Origin: Hemileia vastatrix
Taxonomy: Eukaryota > Basidiomycota > Pucciniomycetes > Pucciniales > Zaghouaniaceae
Assembly (NCBI GenBank): GCA_030280995.1
Contig: JASXTE010000009.1
Span: forward strand, 1,892,501 to 1,956,500
Direction: 5' to 3'
DNA: 64,000 nucleotides
Made by a program: the position numbers and the translations under genes
In this document: positions 1 to 12,094 of the stretch, in pieces
Layout: the number at the start of each line of letters is the position of its first letter
Position numbering within the stretch: the first letter of the stretch is position 1
The notes under the pieces: model-generated
Seen by the model: only the letters and a program-made list of their open reading frames with translations
Databases searched by the model: none
Told to the model about the DNA's origin: nothing

Positions 1-1673
1 AAAATATCAAAGGGATTGTTTTTCATACACTTAGAAACTGAATAGAAACATCATATAAGATCTACCAATCAGCATAAATATCATAATTCCAATAAATCAT
101 TGATAAATCTTGAACCCATATATATAATTTTACAATTGCGTGTAAGTGTTCAGTTGTGAATTACTCCTATCAAAACTTTGATTCTAATGACTAAAAAAGC
201 GTACCTGAAATGTTTCATTTAATTTATTTTTCAAAACCATAGAATTGAAATATTTTTTCTTTTCATTTAAAACATGGAATAATATTATTTTTAATAAAAA
301 GATGATTGCCTTTACAGCTGCTTTTCTACATGGGTATAATCTAAATTACCTATTGTGTCTTTTTTACAAAATGAATATCATATAATAGTTTTTTAATTTG
401 AAACTGATAGAATTATGAAAAATTACCACTTTTACCTATTTAATTCAGTTCTTGAACAATAATACAATCAAAATATCTACCTGAAGCACATTTTTTAACA
501 TGAGAACACTTTTCAAATTATATGGTGCTTATTCCCAGGTTGACACTGAAATTATCCCACAATACAGCATTGAAGAAAAATCAAGTACTAAAATTAAAGT
601 TTAAATAAATTTATACTACTTTGTTTTAATTATCTTTAAATTTTTACATCTAGCTTGAATTTCAGTCTTTCATATGAAAAATTCACTAAGTAGTGATTAA
701 TTATTTCAACTCATGAGATTACTCTACCAAATAACCATATTTACATTGAATTTTGATGAAATACATCATGAAGAGTTCCAGAAAATCATATGTGTATTAC
801 ATTGAATAAATTAATATTGTGAAAATTCTTAGTAGTTGAATATTCGATAGAAAAAAAAAGAGCAAAAAGATATTTCCTTTTATTTTTTATCATCTTCTTG
901 CATACAAAAATGGAAAAAACTGGATTAAAATTCACTTGTATAAGAATTATACTTCTTTCTAGACATATAATTAAACAATTTATCAATTATTAGTGCTAAG
1001 TGTAAAGAAGATATTAGAGAACTTCATTGAAACAGAAATTATGAAAACATATTTCTATCTTTTATTTTTCTTAATTATGAGTCTTTTCACAGTATTCTAG
1101 AATAGAAACTTGAGAATTTTTATTGTTCAATATTTTTATTAAATAATTCCATTGAGTTTAAAATAATTATATTGCATAATAAGAAATAATAAAAATACAA
1201 AAAAAAAATATCAGGTAATATGGTTTAAATTAAAAAATAAAAGCTTCAAATTCTTGGTTAAAAGGAGTTATCATTAAAGAGAACCACTGATATTATTTTA
1301 TATTTTTTCAAAAAAAATAGAATAAAATAATTAGAGAGTTTAAAAGTGATGTTTTTGAAATAAATAGTATAATTTTCAGTCTTTTAAGTGATCAGGTGAA
1401 ATTCAAAATGAAAATGAAAATGAGTTTTGTGAAAAAAATTCTGTGAATGGATCAGATTATTAATCTTCCCTTGTTATTATTTCTATAAATTATTTATTAA
1501 ACTTTCACTATTACTCAAGCACAGACTCATCCATGTTTGGTTAAGAGCCCAAGATGAGTTCAAAGTAAAGTTCAGTCTGAGTTCAGTCTGAGTTCAGTCT
1601 GAGTTCAGTCTGAATTCCATCTGAATTCAAGTTGAGGACTTGCTAGCAAGTCCCCCCCAAATATTGCGTGGTG
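1..1673. mobile_element. T1: right end of a TIR DNA transposon
   Basis: No coding capacity is visible here; the DNA is AT-rich with stops in all frames. The right boundary is sharp. It carries a hairpin (GGACTTGCTAGCAAGTCC), a C-run, and ends ATTGCGTGGTG at 1673, matching the right TIR of the complete element T4 (ends TTTCCCGTGGTG). The next base starts Gypsy reverse transcriptase coding sequence (G1), so T1 inserted into G1. The left end and the 5' half of G1 lie outside the window. Superfamily is not proven; CACTA-like is suggested by the CAC/GTG termini and the 3-bp duplication seen at T4. Confidence 0.7.
1569..1660. repeat. T1 subterminal tandem 11-mers and terminal hairpin
   Basis: The 11-mer TTCAGTCTGAG is repeated about four times in tandem (1570-1611), followed by degenerate copies and then by the palindromic hairpin around GCTAGC at 1635-1653. 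Short reiterated subterminal motifs next to the TIR are typical of transposase-binding sites in CACTA/En-Spm-like elements. That role is inference here. Confidence 0.6.
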
Positions 1674-1674
1674 C

Positions 1675-3174
1675 TTGTTAAATATGAAAATTATAGAGAA
1701 AGTGGGTGTAACACCTAAATATTGTGTAATCTCACCAGTCTTAATTTCTTATGAAAAGGACAAGGCTAGGTTGTGTGGTGATTATAGAGCCCTTAATACC
1801 CACACAATTGATGATATTTATCCTCTACCAAGAATAAACTCAATACATGCTACCTTACAGGGAGCCAAGTATATCAGTTGCTTGGATGGGAATAAGGGAT
1901 ACCAACAAATACCTGTTGAGAAGGACTCACAAAATTATTTGATGATTGCAACTCACTTGGGTATTTACATATACATTAGGATGCCTTTTGGCCCTAAGAA
2001 TGCCCCTTCAGTGTTTCAAAAAGTGATGGACAATACTTTTCATCAAGAAATTATGGAGGGATGGATGATGGTGTACATTGATGACATCATTATTTTTTCA
2101 AAAACCTTTGAAGATCATTTGGTTCACCTGAGTAAAGTATTCCAGAAAATGGATGCCATCAATATGACCTTAGCCTTAAAAAAATGTAAATTTGGATTCC
2201 ACTCCTTAAAGGTTTTGGGGCATGTTGTATCAGGTTTGCAAATATGTGTTGACCAAAATAAGGTGGCAGCCATACAGCATGTCAATGCACCTACCACTGT
2301 AAAAGAAGTGCAGAATTTTTTGGGGATGTGTGGTTATTACAGGCAATATATAAAAAATTATCAGGTAATAGCAGCCCCTCTGACACAATTGATCAGAAAA
2401 GAAGTGGCTTTTGTCTGGACAAATAAGAGACAAAGAGCCTTTGATGCCTTAAAACAATGTTCGGTTTCTGCTCCAATCTTGGGCCTACCAGATTTTAACC
2501 AGCCATTTGTTTTATACACTGATGCTAGTTTTGTTGGACTAGAAGCTGCTCTCCACCAAAAACAAGTCAACATTGAGAAAATCTCTGAAGTAGTAATATG
2601 TTATATTTCAAGAACCTTGAGAAACAGTGAATTAAAATATGGAGCCACACAACTGGAATGTTTGGCAGTTGTGTGGGCCCTGGATAAATTACATTACTAT
2701 TTGGAGGACCAGAAATTTGAGCTGGTCACTGATTGTAGTGCAGTGAAGTCATTGTTGAACATGAAGACTCCTAACAGACACATGTTTAGATGGCAGCTGG
2801 CAGTACAAGAATACAGAGGGAGGATGACCATTATCCATAGATCTGGAAATATGCATTCCAATGTGGATATGCTATCAAGATTACCCTTACCAAACAATGA
2901 TTCCAATCCTGCATATGTCCCAGAAGATGAGGTAACACACATATTTGGGGTATATATTGTGCATATGGAAGAGGAATTTATGCAATTAATTTTGGCTTCA
3001 TATGAGGAAAATGCTGAGTTACAAAAACTCTGTACTATCCTAAATGATCCAAAAAATGCCTCTATTCAGCCCTTAATTAAGACATTGCCACTGAAATACC
3101 AGAATGCTCTTAACAAAGGAAATTCTCCATTGAAGATGGGTATTTATATTACAGAAGAAAGCTCAGAAATGTAA
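1675..3174 (+). pseudogene. G1 reverse transcriptase and RNase H
   Basis: The open frame begins at the T1 junction inside the RT domain, so there is no genuine start codon. RT landmarks are LCGDYRALN (about residue 34), the catalytic YIDD box (about residue 135, MMVYIDDIII) and FLGMCGYYR. RNase H follows with its acidic residues in YTDAS, TQLEC and VTDCS, and ends at the conserved NVDMLSRL. The frame closes at 3174 because of a frameshift; the continuing sequence reads in another frame towards the integrase zinc finger. Known role of the family: copying element RNA into DNA in the cytoplasmic particle. As it stands it cannot make a full Pol protein. Confidence 0.85.
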
Positions 3175-4511
3175 TTGTAATAGCCCCTTCAATGAAAGAG
3201 ACAATTTTAAAACTTTGCCATGATGACATATTAGCCTATCACTTTGACTATGAAAAGACACTAATCAGACTGAAGAATACAGCCTGGTGAATGAATATGT
3301 CTGAAGATGCAAAGACATATGTTGAAACCTGTGATGCCTGCCAAAAATCTAAGAGAATGACAGGTAAGAGAGCAGGTTTGATGCAACATATTGAGAAGGC
3401 AGGAAAACCTTGGCAGATTGTTAACATGGATTTTATCACTGGCCTTCCACCAGCAGGAAAAGAAAGTTTCAATTCTTGTTGGGTGATTGTGGATAGATTT
3501 ACCAAAATGTGTAAATTCATCCCTACTCATAAAGAGGTTTCCACAAAAGAATCAGCTTTCCTGTGGTGGTTATATATGTTCAACACTGCAGGTTTTCCCA
3601 AAGCTATTATTTCTGATAGGGATCCAAAATTCACTTCTGAATTCTGGATGTCCTTGATGGATATTTGTGGGTGTGAATTGAAATTGTCCACCGCTCACCA
3701 TCCTCAAACTGATGGACTGGCTGAGAGAATGATTCAAACATTAGAAGACATGATTAGAAGATATTGTGCTTTTGGTCTTGAATATAAGGATAATGAAAGG
3801 TTTACACATGACTGGGTCACTTTATTGCCTGGCTTGGAATTCGCCTACAATAGTACTGTCCACTCAGTTACTGAAAGAAAGCCTTTTGAACTATGGCTGG
3901 GATATGTACCAAATACTCCTGCTCATTTACTCAATAATAACTTACCAAAAATTGACATTCACCCTGGTGCTAAATCTTTTCTCCAAATGCAACAATTATG
4001 TAGAAAACATGCTATTAATTGTGTGGAGAAAGCTTTCGAATATGAGAAGAAAAGATGGGATAAATCCCATAAAGATTGCACTTTTAATGAGGGGGATGAA
4101 ATTTTGATTTCAACAGTACATTTTAACTTACAAGGTAATAATAAATTGAAAGATCCATTCATTGGGCCATTTATTGTTAAAAGAATGATAGGGACAAATG
4201 CAGTAGAAGTGATACTGTATGCACCATATGATAGGAAACATCCTGTTTTTACTATATCATTGATAAAGCCTTACAAGTCAAATGATGATTTATTTCCAAA
4301 GAGAAGAGGGAGACCTATAAAAACTCCTTTGGAAATAGAAAATACTGCTGAAATAGAGAAAATCCTGAATGAAAGAACCCTTACAAAGGAGAAGGGTGTT
4401 GAGTATTTATTGAGATATAAAGGCAAGTCCACTGAACATGACAGATGGATACCTGGAAAGGAGATAAGCAATTTGGCAACTCTTCTCAAAAAATTCAAAA
4501 AGAAAAAATGA
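3162..4511 (+). pseudogene. G1 integrase with C-terminal chromodomain
   Basis: After the frameshift the frame reads an HHCC zinc finger (two histidines near 3220 and 3240, then CDACQ), broken by one TGA at 3288-3290 where a tryptophan codon is expected. From 3291 the frame is open for 406 codons. The catalytic D, D35E triad is visible: D in NMDFITG, D in ISDRDPKF and E in TDGLAERM, with exactly 35 residues between the second D and the E. A C-terminal chromodomain (VEYLLRYKG, DRWIPG) precedes the stop. The family inserts element cDNA into the genome, and the chromodomain probably reads histone marks. Confidence 0.85.
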
Positions 4512-4550
4512 AAAAGCATTTTTTTTATTGTTTTTTTTTAGGTGAGGGAG

Positions 4551-5304
4551 TGTCAGCCAGCTGATTTGAAAGTATTAGTAAATATGATAATAAAAACTAA
4601 GTAAAGGACATCAGTAACTTACAGAGGATTGTTCAGTAATGACAATGCCCAAAAGAGGGCGTGAACCAATGTCCCAATTACCCTCCAAAGTGGAAAATCC
4701 TGGAGTGGGAATAAATTCTAATCATTAAAATTAGTATATATTTCTTTCTCACCTGACGTGGGTTTTTTCCCTGGGAAAATACATCACATGAGATGTATTG
4801 TTCTTTTCTTTTCTATCTTTTTATTTCTTTTTTCCCTGGAAACTTTATATTTGTTTCTCTTGTCATTTTTAGTCTCTTTATTTCCACGTCTTTGTTCTTT
4901 CTCTTTTGCCCCTGATGGGAATTATTTTATGTATCTAGTCTTTCTTGGGTCTATATAAGGGGGGGAAGATTTGGTGGAAATATCATTCCTTTTTACACAC
5001 ATTTATCCAGTTAGCAACGTTGCCATCTTTTGTTATTACTTTATAAGGTGTTACATTTACATCCTATCATTAGTTATAATTTAAAAGGGCTTAAGTTCAA
5101 ATATTTAATTACTGTGTTGTAAGGGTTTCAAAAAATAAAATAAAATCTTCTAATTTAAAATCTCCATTATTTTAGAAGTCACTACCTCTTAAATAACTAT
5201 TACACCCTAAATTTTCTATTAATTAGTTACATTACCTTTATATTAACTAATATCTTGTTCAGGGTTACCGTAAAATTACTATACCTCTAGTCCACACCCT
5301 GACA
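4551..5304 (+). repeat. G1 3' LTR
   Basis: The 754-bp segment starts TGTCAG directly after a purine tract and ends CTGACA, giving the inverted terminal hexamers expected of an LTR. A TATA-like box (tctatataag, 4951) lies about 400 bp inside. The 5' LTR is outside the window, so LTR-LTR identity cannot be measured. The following TTATT would be the target duplication. Confidence 0.75.
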
Positions 5305-7100
5305 TTATTTCTATTTTTAAAAATATTTTTCAAAAACATTCATTAAATACTGAATTAAATTACTTTGTAACTCAAATTTTTTGTAAAATAATTAAAAATG
5401 AAATAATAATATTGTTATATTTGATATAAAATTTGAATTGGTAATATTAATGTCTCTTTAAGTAAATTTGAAAATCATTTAAAAAGATTCTGTTAATAAG
5501 TACTTCATTTTTGATATACAATGGTTATATATATATCTTATATATATTTCTTGAGTGTTATTTTTATATACATTCAATAAAATTTCTAATATACAATGCC
5601 ATTTAATCATTAATTATTGTTCAATTTAGTTATAACAACTTCATATTTAATACCAGCCACTAGTATTTACTTTTTAATTTAAAACTCCAATATAATATGA
5701 GAGTATCCTTATTTTGTCTGTATGTAATTAACAACAATAACAGACAATAAATGAGTGGGTAATTAATTACAATAAATAGTTGAAGAATAAACTATAAGAA
5801 ATGATAAGTTTATCAAAAAGATTACATTTAAAAAAATACTTTTGAAATTTTTTTGATATAATTTGGGTAGTTAAATGAAAATTTTAATTATCAGACATCA
5901 AAATGGAAAAAATCTAAAAGTGGTGTTTATATAATAAGCCTCATATAAAAAAAGGATAAAAAATCTACTATGTAACTAAATTAATAATTATTAAGGTATC
6001 ATTAAAATTATTGAAAAACTTATTTTATAGTTATAATGAAATCTAAATGTGAAAATTATGGTGGGATAATAGTAAGACTATGTGGAAACACTTTAATTTA
6101 TACATACTTTCAACTATGTTCAGATAAAAAAATTGGTAAAATTGTATAATAACATCTAGTTAATAGTGATGCAATTTTGTTTAGATCAAGAATAAATTTT
6201 TCTGAGGAAAAACTAATTAAATTGAGATATGGCCATCTCCTTTCAAGAGATAGAATAATAATAAAAATTTAAAAAATTATAATAATAATTCTTAATCACC
6301 ATTTTTGAAAAGTCTCTAGTAATATTCATTATAATATATCATTCATTTATTACATTATATGGAGTTTCATCTTGAAGTAGTGATGTGCAGCTTTGAACTC
6401 ATGTTATGAAAAACAAAAAAGTTAAAAAATATATAGTTATACTAATGAAAAAGCCAAAAATAAAAATACTATTATAAATTAATAAAATAAAACTACATAA
6501 ATTTTATTCTGCTCTACTGATGGAAGGGTACTATGTATGAATTTCCACATGTTAAATCTAAACCTCTTTTAAGGCTAGTTTACAGGTAGAGCTATTAAGT
6601 TTCCTTAAATTTTAAAAATAACTTATGCATTTTACTAATTATTTTTTTCTTGTTTTCTTTCCAAAGTTGTTAGAGAAGCTTAATTAATACTGTTATCTTA
6701 ATTGTAAGATATATAATTTTTTTTTGAATACATGATTTATTGTTTCAAAAATTATATTATAAAGTTAAATCATTTATTTCATTTTCTAAAGCTTCATTTT
6801 CAAAGACACAACTCCATTTTCTATTACTTAACAAATATATAAAATGTGATAGTAAAATTTTAGGAATTTTCTTTTTGAGAGGGTCAAACTATATTGTCAA
6901 GATTTTTATCTAGAAATTCTTGTACTCTAAAACCAAATAATTTTCTCCCTTAAGTAAGCCATTTCAAAAATATGAGAATATAAACAAGAATATTGACTTA
7001 TCTTATTTATATTTTCTTTACTGAAATTTTTAGTTCAATCCCTTTTTTTATATGACATTAGTATAAAACCATGGTTAAATGCTACTATATTATTAATTTT

Positions 7101-7132
<32 letters not shown>
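7101..7132. repeat. (TA)n microsatellite
   Basis: An uninterrupted run of about 14 TA units. Confidence 0.95.
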
Positions 7133-7136
<4 letters not shown>

Positions 7137-8847
7137 AATTTAGAAGGTCATCCTTTTTTATTTACTTGAATAAATGGCTCAATTATAATACCCAACACTT
7201 ATTAATGTTTCCCAAACTCAATAACAAATTTCTCATATGAAATATTAGCTTCTAATATAAGAAGTTTATCTATAGATGATATTCAATATGTGATTTTACT
7301 TTTTAGATTCAGCTAAAATTAAACAAAAGGAGAAATCATGCATATGTGTATAAATGGTAACCATATGTTACTTAGAGGATTGTGAAATTCACTCATCAGA
7401 ATGGTTTAAGTATTAAAATAAATTGAGGTCATTATTTTCTAGTATTTGAAACTAATTATGAAATTATTCTAAAAATATATTTTAATGTGTATCATGTTTA
7501 AAAAGTTGGAAATATGATTTTTGAAAATTGTGAGTTTCTTATGAGATACCAAGCCTTAGTTTACATTGTTTTAAGTAGAATAGAATTTTAGTATTAGAAA
7601 TTGAAAGCAATGTACCATTATCAGATTTTAACTGTGTTCTACTTATAGAATGATTACATAACATTAAAAATTATTTAAATCAAAAAGTTTTTAAAGATAT
7701 TTAGAATTTCACAAAATTTCACCATTTATTAATCTTTGATTTGAAAACAAACTATGATGTACACTCACTAGAAATAAGCAATCCCAATTTTAACATAATT
7801 TATCAATCCAAAAATAATGAGTCAATTAACATAAAAATATTTATTATTTCAAAACCAAATCTCTAGATTTAAAATATGATGCTTTAATGAAAAATTAATA
7901 CAAAACTTTAATGCAATAAACTCTCTTAAAAAATTCAAAAATAGAATATCAAAACAAGTAATTTCTGCGAATAAAATTAATAACTATTGTAGATAAAGCA
8001 TAAAAATAAGTCATATTTTTAAAAAAAATGATCTAACAACATTTATTTTTGTTAAAAAAATCAAAACATTGTTAAGTTTGATTGTTATAATAATGTTAAA
8101 ATCCACTAAACATTATCTAAAGGTGGTAAAATATGTTAAAAATATGTTGAATTTTGTGAGCCAAAAATCAACAATTTTGTATCATATCCTTTTGTGCTAT
8201 GACTTTATTCCACCCTTTTTATCTGATTCTTCCAGTATTACTTTGCTATGATCACTAGCTTTCAAGTTAAAATTTACAAATGTTCATTATACTTGATAAT
8301 ATGAAAAATAACTCATACTTTTATACCTACAAAATAAGATTTTGTAACTCCTTCTTTCAATCAATATTTGAAGAAATTTTTAGTTTATTTGAGTTATGAT
8401 TTTAAGAATAGCAAAAAATTTGAAATTCACAAGGAATTATTTCCAGAGACTATAATTATTTACTTATGTAATGCATGAGCTACTTATCAATGATGTGAAA
8501 CATCAGAGAAGTAAGTTATAGTTATAAATCTACAGATTATACTGTTTCTGGTAAATATATCTTCAATAAATCTTTTAAACTTATCTTAACCTACATATCA
8601 CACAATAGAAAATCATTATATTAAAAAAGGAAAAAATTCTATAATAATATCATAAAGAATAATAACCATGGATTGATATTCCATAAAAATGGTTAATAAA
8701 ATTTTAAGATAACCTAAATCAGTATTCTATCATCAAAATATATCCTTTTTGTCTTTTTAATTTATTCCAAACAAATTTTTTGAAAGTTGAATCTATATAT
8801 CTAATGCCAAAACCACTATTAAGTTCCCTCTTAGACTTTTTAAGAAA

Positions 8848-8886
<39 letters not shown>
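8848..8886. repeat. (TA)n microsatellite
   Basis: Two TA runs are separated by a short TTT interruption. Confidence 0.95.
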
Positions 8887-10569
8887 ATTTATCAAAAATT
8901 GAAATAAAGAATAAAAACATAATTTTATGTACCTTTAATTATTTAAATATAGAGTATTTTCAGAATGCATTGTGGTTACTTGTGAAGGTTAGAAGATTTG
9001 AAGTTGGATTTATGAGTTTTTAGAAGGGCAAATATTGTAAAATTCTTTCATAAATATTTATTTCATAGTTTCAAATGTTGAAATCTACAAACTAATGGGA
9101 TTTAAAATTATATTGAGATTTAAAATCTGTTTTCTACTCAAGTAAAATAAAATAAAATGATTATATCAAAATTGAAATTAAGTTTAAACTTTTGATATGC
9201 TCTATCTTCAATTTTATTGATAGTGCATCAAAAATTTAATAATATTTTTTTCCTTCATCATTTTTTACATAAAAGATAGTTTTATCATTATATGCATTGA
9301 AGATTGCTTATATAAAATTAACATCTATGTCAACTGTTTATGACTATTAATCTATATAATAAATTTTTTAGAAGAAACATCAGTATATACTGACTTTGAA
9401 ATTATTTTATTTAAACTAGTTTACAGGTAGATAATGAAGGGTGATTTCATTTTTGAATATGGATTATAGAAGTCTTATTTTGTCAATTTTAATTCTTTTT
9501 GAGCTCAAATGTATCCACCGCAACTTATGTAAGAATAAAAATTATTTTTATTGAAATTTACATGAGAAAGTATGCCTATTATTCAAAATCAAACTTTCTC
9601 TAATGGTGTTTTTCAATCATTATTTCCATTCATAACAATAAAAAACATTTCAATTTTCTGATGTTTTAGTTTTTGATATTCCCAAGTTTATATCTCAGGT
9701 TTTCTATTCACAAAATTATTAAAAATATAATTTTTGAAATACATGATAAACTTGAAAGTGAGGGGGCATTAAAATTTTTAAAAATGAATTCTAAATTCAG
9801 GATGGATAGTATTTTTTCTATTTTCACAAATGAACAATTTTTTGTTTCAATTAATCCAGAAAGAAAATTTTGTTGTAAGCATATTATATTATATTTATTT
9901 TGATTTTAAATACTATTTTTTCAAGATTTGTGTTTAATATTTCCAGTGAAAGTTAATGTTAATGTGAATTTTAAGTAAGCTTGAAGAAATTTAATCAATA
10001 GGCATATTGGATATTTAAAAAAATATTTTGCTCCAATCTTGAATCATCCTGGGCTAAAAAATATCCTTAATAAGGTTTTTGTGGGTCAATTTGAATTTAT
10101 TAGGATTAAGTGAGGTTTAATAAAGGACAGATAAAAGGCTAAATTCATCACTAGTGACTTTTTTCTCAAAATAGTTATAAAATATGTATCATTCTGGAAT
10201 CAAGCTTCAATAAAGTTGTATTGAAACAGAGATAATTTCTAGCAGCACATCACCATATTTACAAAGGTGTAAAATACCTCAAATATTACTCATAATATAG
10301 GAAGGCAAGGAATCTACAAAATTCACATTTGAAACGAGGATTTATATTTTGAATTTGATATTGAGAAATGGAATATTATTTTCCAATTTTAATATCTATT
10401 AGTCATTTTACCAAAAGTTTTCAGTAATTAAATTGAATTTGGATGGTATTTTGTTGTAGATTAATCATTTTGATGAGCCATTTACTCAAAATTACTGGTT
10501 TTGGTTCTAATATTCCATGTGAAATTCATTACGAATCTTTTTGAAAGTGAATAGTTGACATATTGGATA

Positions 10570-10824
10570 TGCAAAAGCTTATGTTAGATCAAAGTGAGAT
10601 CAAAGGGAGTTCAACTCATGATCAAATTAGGATTTTTCAAGATCAAATGGTGATCAATGTAGGTTCTTCTTGAGCTCAATTTGTGACAAATCTCTGACCA
10701 AATGTAAGGCCAAAAAATTTCCTACATGGTGATGATGTGTGCATAATTCAGGCATAGATTTGTGGCTCAACGGAGTTCAAGCAAGGGGTATTGCTAGCAA
10801 TACCCCCCCATTTTTTCTGTGGTG
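10570..10824. mobile_element. T2: right end of a TIR DNA transposon
   Basis: GATCAAA-type motifs recur in the subterminal region (about 10589-10660). They are followed by the hairpin GGGTATTGCTAGCAATACCC, a C-run and the terminus TTTTTTCTGTGGTG at 10824. The hairpin stem differs in sequence from T1 and T4 but still pairs. No inverted left partner with the GCTAGC hairpin occurs between the G1 LTR and here, so the left end is lost, divergent or removed. Confidence 0.65.
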
Positions 10825-10837
10825 TTTCTTAATCTAA

Positions 10838-11962
10838 TTGTTTATGAACCCTAGTATCTCTTACTTTCCTCATGGAAACCTTCCCAAAAACACACGAACA
10901 CTTAATAAAAATTTTAATGAGACTTTGCCTCCATTCAATTCTCACTTTTGTAGATCTATACACAATTTTTGTCGTTCACTTTTGGATATGTCACCAGAAC
11001 CAAATGGATGGAAACAAAACCCTACTGAAGAGCAATTAGACATATTTTCATCATTTGACATGAATTCTTGCAACTTTGCCTTTGAACTACCTCATCCAGA
11101 ATCCAATTCAGCTGTTTCAGAAAATTTTCCACCAATTTTATGTGAATCTTTTATTGACCACCTTCACATGTGCGGTTTCCCAGAGTCAACTTTGGCTTGG
11201 AACATAGATTGGTTTTACAAATGTAAGCAGGACATGGAAAATATTCTCATTAAACACCTGGACAATGCCTTAAAAGCCAATAATTTGATTGCATATCCAA
11301 TTGACTCAACTCAAATTAGCTTCTCAAATCAAATGGGAGTTCTTCACCGTTGGTTTTAAGGTCATGCTGATAAATTAAGACTTGGGAAGAATTCTGATAG
11401 CTCTCAAGAAATAATCAAAGTGAGAAAGCATAAATATAGAATAAAAAAAGTATGAAAATCCCCTTTTTTACAACTGTTTTTATTTATGACCATTATTTCA
11501 AATAACAAAGAGTCTTAGAATTCAGTTTACCAAACTAAACTTCTTAAACAACTTCCACATTGTGAAAATTATCACAACCTTTTCTTAAACATCAAGTGTT
11601 GTTCAGACACCGAAATTGATAATGTTGGATTATTAAGACATACCTTAATGCAATGGAGGTCTGAAGATTTTTCTAAAGTTGCACAATATCTTGACCAACA
11701 ACACTTTGATATTCGAGATAATTTGATCTACTCTGGAAGTGTGCTAAAGGACTTGGCCTTCTACAAAAGAATCATTGTGGTTTCCACATTATCACCTAAC
11801 CTTAATCCTTCTCATGTCCCCCGGGGTTTTCTGAATGACTGTTATTCTACCTTATATCTTGTATCTATAAATCCCCAACAACTCAGACATTTAAATCCTC
11901 AAAATCCCATAAATTTAACTGCTCTCCTTGAAATTCTTGCCTCCTCTAATGTGAGTGATTGA
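10838..11962 (+). pseudogene. Decayed protein of unknown function
   Basis: One reading frame spans about 375 codons with only three interruptions: TAA at 11357, TGA near 11452 and TAG near 11515. No frameshift is needed. The N-terminal 173 codons are rich in Asn, Ser and Pro; a basic stretch (VRKHKYRIKK) lies between the first two stops; the C-terminal part includes RHTLMQWRSEDFSK and NLNPSHVPRGF. The track start is a TTG just beyond the T2 end, so the real start may be the ATG at 10844 or may have been removed by T2. I do not recognise the family with confidence; similar proteins probably occur as transposon-associated accessory genes in basidiomycetes (from memory, unverified). Confidence 0.5.
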
Positions 11963-12094
11963 CAAACTCTCTTAATAATATGTTTGCACACTCATACTCC
12001 TCATTACCACTGATTGGGACACTTAGCCTTGAAAACAAAAACATAATTTTAACAATTACTATTATCATTAAAATTTAAAAAATTTAAATTCGGC

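Larger units (their letters stand above)
1674..5304 (+). mobile_element. G1: Ty3/Gypsy chromovirus, 5' part displaced by T1
   Basis: The order is reverse transcriptase, RNase H, integrase, chromodomain, polypurine tract (ggtgagggag, 4541-4550), then an LTR. The visible part carries two lesions in roughly 2.8 kb of coding sequence: a frameshift near 3160 and a TGA at 3288. The gag, protease and 5' LTR must lie to the left of T1, outside the window. The chromodomain places it among the chromoviruses, which commonly target heterochromatin. Confidence 0.85.
5305..10780. other. Gene-free AT-rich stretch (probable T2 interior)
   Basis: No recognisable protein, RNA gene or LTR was found in about 5.5 kb. 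Short open frames (for example 8069-8251 and 9673-9903) have lysine/isoleucine/phenylalanine-rich composition expected by chance in AT-rich DNA. Composition resembles the non-satellite parts of T1 and T4. The right limit is a TIR end at 10824, so much of this may be the body of T2, but no matching left TIR was found. Confidence 0.5.

Noticed and set aside
786..986. Minus-strand 66-codon open frame as a gene
   Set aside because: AT-rich composition, no motif, no neighbouring splice or promoter signal; expected by chance.
9673..9903. 76-codon open frame
   Set aside because: Lys/Ile/Phe-rich with no recognisable features, in a region full of chance frames.
10781..10824. Helitron 3' end (hairpin near terminus)
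   Set aside because: Helitrons lack inverted ends and target duplications and end in CTRR. The T4 copy has true inverted repeats and a TAT duplication.
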